A DNA stretch of 64,000 bases from the NCBI RefSeq assembly GCF_049800955.1, contig NZ_JBNAGA010000001.1:1364001-1428000 (forward strand), read 5' to 3'. Below are positions 61,278-64,000 of the stretch, piece by piece (position 1 is the stretch's first letter; each line of letters opens with the position of its first letter). Below the pieces are notes generated by a model. That model searched no databases and had not been told where the DNA came from. It was given only the letters and a program-made list of their open reading frames with translations. The DNA comes from JAKVBH01 sp049800955 (GTDB lineage: Bacteria; Pseudomonadota; Alphaproteobacteria; Rhodobacterales; Rhodobacteraceae). The position numbers and the translations under genes are program-made.

Positions 61278-63756
61278 AATTGGCACCCGGCTGCAAAATG
61301 GTCACACCGCGCGCCGCGGCCCGCGCCAGCTGTGCATCCAGTGACATCGGGATATACTCTCCTCGCCGCCACAGCGTGCCCAGATCATCGTAGTGCCGCG
61401 AAAAGAGATGCCCGCTCTGACCGGTGGAGATGATGAAGACCGAACTGTCTGGATCGGCAAAATCATAAACTCCCCGGTAGCCCGCCCCGTGCACATTTTT
61501 GAAAGGCGCGGCGGGATCATCGCCGGAGGTTTTACCGCGAAGCAATGTGTTGTCGCCGCCCGAGGTGGATTGTCGGATGTTCACAAAGGCGCGCAGAATC
61601 GGCACGTCACCCAGAACGGGATGATCATGGGTCGCCTGATGCGCATCTCCCCAGCGCAGCGATTCCAGCGCCGTGCCATAGGTCTCATCAAGCCACACAA
61701 TCGCATCATCCAGCGCTTGCCGCGCGACATCGGTGCAACTTTCCTCGGGCGAGCTCTGGATAATGTCACACCATGCGCTGGCCCCGTCGACATTGCGGAA
61801 CACACGCTCGATGAAGAGCGGCTGCACATGGGTGAAATCTTCCGCAAGCGGCCCCAGATCGTCACGGATCAGGCGCTCCTGCAAAAAGCGCAACCATGTG
61901 GCGTAGATCAGCGGTTCTGGCAGATGTTCGTTCATCTCACCGTTCCAGCCCGCCAGAAGCTCCAGCGCGATCTGGCGTTCCCGCGCAATGGTCCCCTCCG
62001 GCGCCGCATCGCCCGTAAACCACAATTCCCGGCCAATGAGGGGCAGCAATGTCTGCGCTGAAAAGCTCACGGTATCAAGCTGGGTTTCAATGAAGCTGTC
62101 GCGGGTGTGGACTTGCCGCGATTGCATAAGGCGCTCCCAACGCCGGATGCGCTGCGTATCCCCCCAGTGATAGCTCACGTGCCGGGGGAAGGGGCGGTCG
62201 ATGATTTTGTTATTGGTGTTGCCAACAATGCCGCCTTCGGGATCCAGAAAGCGGGGATTGTCCTGAAAGGGCAGGACACCTTGCCAGCGGTTCTCGACGC
62301 GCCAGCCCTGCGTGGGCAGACGGCCCTTGCTCTGGTGCAGCTCGGAACGGCGCGGCATATGTCCGATCAATTGCAGCGCGATGCGTTCACGATCCACCAG
62401 CGTGAGCACCTGCGCGGGGGCGACATAACTCTCCGACAGCGCCAACGCCTCGTCCACGGACTTGGCCTGCATCAGCCCCATGGCAGCTGTCATCGTCGTG
62501 TCATCAGGCGTGAGCATGGTCCAATTGACCGCTGCCACATGGCCGGGCGGTGTGACTGTGCCTACATCTCGGAACGACGGCGGCAGGACCGGGCCATTGT
62601 CTGTCCAGCGCAGCGTCAGTGTGACGGGCGTTTCATCCGCAATTTCGATGATCGAGCGCCGGGTCTCAAAGGTCTTGTAGCCGCCCGGCGTGCGGTATTC
62701 TTCGGGGTTGTCGGGGTTGAGCTCCTCGACATAGACATCCTGATCATCGAGATAGGCAGATGTGATCCCCCAGCCCAGTGCATCGGAGCGTCCCGACATG
62801 ACGACAGGAATGCCCGGGATCGTGCCCCCCATGACGCCGCCCGCGCGCAGTTCGATACGCGCCAGATACCAGATACTGGGCGCCGTGAAGCCCAGATGCG
62901 GATCATTGGCGAGCAAGGTGCCGCCGGAGGCAGACCGTGAAGGTGCTGCTGCCCAGCCGTTGGAGGCCCCTGCAAACGCCAGTTTCGGGAAGGGCGAGAT
63001 CGGATCGGTCGGGCCGCGGGCCAATTGGGTCGGCGCCAGCCCTGGAGCCACGCCGGGGATCAGTTGCGCATAATCGGGCAGGGCGGCTATCCCTGCGCCG
63101 GGCGCGTCGGGCAGAATGTCGCTCAGACGGGCTTCATCCGGCAGGAGCAGAGAGGCCCGTGCTCGCACGACCTCCGCTGACATATGACCGGAGAGCTGCA
63201 CCGAGAGCAACTTGAGCAACGCCAGCGAATCCGCTGGTTGCCAGGGCGAAATCGGGGCGTTGAAGATGAAAAACTCCGGTGCGCCGCGCCCAAGGGCATC
63301 GCGGTTGATCTCCTCCAGGCGGGCATTCACCCCCGCCGCATAGGCCCGAAGCGCGGCCTGGGTGTAGGCGTCCTGATCGGGTACGGACTGAACGGCGAGG
63401 TTGTAGAGATCAAGCCTGCGCATCACCGTGTCGATCGTGAGCGTGCGGCGCCCGAACACCTCTGACAGGCGTCCCTGCGCAGTGCGGCGCAGCATGAACA
63501 TCTGCCACAGCCTGTCCTGCGCATGGGTATAACCCAGCCCGAAAAAGACATCCGGATCATTGGCGCCGAAAATATGCGGAACGTTGGAATTGGAGCGCAC
63601 AATCTCGACATCCGCGCTCACGCCTTGCACGCGCAGCGTCTTGTCGTAATCGGGCAGCGAGCGCGACCCGAGGTAGTAGATCAGCGCAACCGCCAGAACG
63701 CCCAGAATGATCAGTGCTGACGTAATCCGTACCAGCCACCGAAACACAATTGCCAT
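61276..63756 (-). CDS. Penicillin-acylase-family N-terminal-nucleophile hydrolase
   Basis: An 826-aa protein of the Ntn-hydrolase penicillin G acylase/quorum-quenching acylase family. A membrane anchor or signal segment (about 10-29) is followed by the alpha region (VEIVRSNSNVPHIFGAND, GLGYTHAQDRLWQM). S265 in FAGASNGWAA is the expected autoprocessing and catalytic nucleophile, at the new beta-subunit N-terminus. It acts in the periplasm on amides such as acyl-homoserine lactones or beta-lactams; the substrate is not determined. The start is the ATG after AAGGGGCG. Confidence 0.92.
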   Translation of the reverse strand: MAIVFRWLVRITSALIILGVLAVALIYYLGSRSLPDYDKTLRVQGVSADVEIVRSNSNVPHIFGANDPDVFFGLGYTHAQDRLWQMFMLRRTAQGRLSEVFGRRTLTIDTVMRRLDLYNLAVQSVPDQDAYTQAALRAYAAGVNARLEEINRDALGRGAPEFFIFNAPISPWQPADSLALLKLLSVQLSGHMSAEVVRARASLLLPDEARLSDILPDAPGAGIAALPDYAQLIPGVAPGLAPTQLARGPTDPISPFPKLAFAGASNGWAAAPSRSASGGTLLANDPHLGFTAPSIWYLARIELRAGGVMGGTIPGIPVVMSGRSDALGWGITSAYLDDQDVYVEELNPDNPEEYRTPGGYKTFETRRSIIEIADETPVTLTLRWTDNGPVLPPSFRDVGTVTPPGHVAAVNWTMLTPDDTTMTAAMGLMQAKSVDEALALSESYVAPAQVLTLVDRERIALQLIGHMPRRSELHQSKGRLPTQGWRVENRWQGVLPFQDNPRFLDPEGGIVGNTNNKIIDRPFPRHVSYHWGDTQRIRRWERLMQSRQVHTRDSFIETQLDTVSFSAQTLLPLIGRELWFTGDAAPEGTIARERQIALELLAGWNGEMNEHLPEPLIYATWLRFLQERLIRDDLGPLAEDFTHVQPLFIERVFRNVDGASAWCDIIQSSPEESCTDVARQALDDAIVWLDETYGTALESLRWGDAHQATHDHPVLGDVPILRAFVNIRQSTSGGDNTLLRGKTSGDDPAAPFKNVHGAGYRGVYDFADPDSSVFIISTGQSGHLFSRHYDDLGTLWRRGEYIPMSLDAQLARAAARGVTILQPGAN

Positions 63757-63832
63757 GAACGCCCCTTGCCTTTGCGCCTTGAACAGGTAGCTACTCTGGC
63801 AAGACGATGAAAGCAAATAGCGGGAGGCATTT

Positions 63833-64000
63833 ATGGCGAAGGTAGCGTTTTTGGGGCTTGGGGTTATGGGGTACCCCATGGCAGGGCATCTGGCGGCGGC
63901 AGGCCATGACGTGTGCGTCTACAACCGGACCACAACCAAGGCCGAGGCCTGGGCGCTGACCCATAGCGGGACCTACGCGCGCACCCCGCGCCAAGCGGCT
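63833..64000 (+). CDS. Beta-hydroxyacid dehydrogenase (3-hydroxyisobutyrate type), N-terminal part
   Basis: The first 56 residues are visible before the window ends. MAKVAFLGLGVMGYPMAGHL is the NAD(P)-binding GxGxMGxxM signature of the 3-hydroxyisobutyrate/tartronate semialdehyde dehydrogenase family, followed by VCVYNRTTTKAE. GGGAGG precedes the ATG. The exact substrate cannot be told from this part. It diverges from the acylase gene with a 76-bp gap. Confidence 0.88.
   Translation, partial: MAKVAFLGLGVMGYPMAGHLAAAGHDVCVYNRTTTKAEAWALTHSGTYARTPRQAA

Overview
This window looks like chromosomal DNA from a marine alphaproteobacterium of the order Rhodobacterales (Roseobacter group). The base composition is GC-rich. 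The strongest placement signals are the order dusB-ntrB-ntrC-ntrY-ntrX followed, after an insertion, by trkA-trkH-hfq-hflX; NtrC and NtrX proteins without the sigma54-contacting GAFTGA loop; a pdhA-pdhB-pdhC operon in which the E1 beta subunit carries its own lipoyl domain; an OlsB ornithine-lipid acyltransferase; a secDF-ccmAB block; an IspDF fusion; and a VPLPA-CTERM sorted protein. Gene families were assigned by reading the translated sequences; no database search was run.

Layout. 0-4.8 kb: a DUF177 fragment, BamE-type lipoprotein, OlsB, an Uup-like ABC-F ATPase and a histone-deacetylase-like amidohydrolase, then tRNA-Gly(CCC). 4.9-10 kb (minus): DHA2-type exporter, bactofilin plus M23 peptidase, DUF455 protein, PrxQ-type peroxiredoxin. 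10-15.9 kb: a large AsmA-like protein, QueA, a DksA-like protein, CysE and a small membrane protein. 16-22.1 kb (minus): pdhC, pdhB, an unknown four-helix membrane protein, pdhA, ftsB-like and pgk. 22.2-25.3 kb: cytosolic and exported cyclophilins, a DUF3179 protein, a VPLPA-CTERM protein. 25.3-30.3 kb: a radical SAM protein, then zwf-pgl-pgi feeding the upper Entner-Doudoroff/pentose phosphate route. 30.4-37.1 kb: yajC-secD-secF, TauE/SafE, Mth938-like, ccmA-ccmB, met by two convergent c-type cytochromes. 37.2-43.7 kb: a 55-aa membrane protein, hpt, ratA-like, a small unknown, PrpD-like, amtB, CinA-like, pgpA, ispDF. 43.8-51.1 kb: dusB-ntrBC and ntrYX. 51.1-56.6 kb: an accessory insertion. 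56.6-64 kb: trkAH, hfq-hflX, a penicillin-acylase-type hydrolase and the start of a beta-hydroxyacid dehydrogenase.

How it fits together. Most of the window is housekeeping and stress or nutrient control: protein export (SecDF-YajC), cytochrome c maturation, nitrogen sensing (NtrBC, NtrYX, AmtB with a well-matched NtrC box), potassium uptake (TrkAH), RNA-based regulation (Hfq) and central carbon flow (Zwf-Pgl-Pgi, Pgk, Pdh).

The least ordinary part is the 5.5-kb insertion between ntrX and trkA. It holds an unrecognised 366-aa protein with a central hydrophobic hairpin, a short fragment that may be the tail of a lost upstream partner, a homocysteine S-methyltransferase broken by one extra G in a G8 tract, and an RTX protein with 39 uninterrupted nonapeptides. 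Other points worth checking are an intergenic repeat seen in two close copies and one diverged copy, competing stem-loops ahead of the ABC-F gene, inverted repeats at olsB, pdhA and zwf, and a ccm operon that stops after ccmB.
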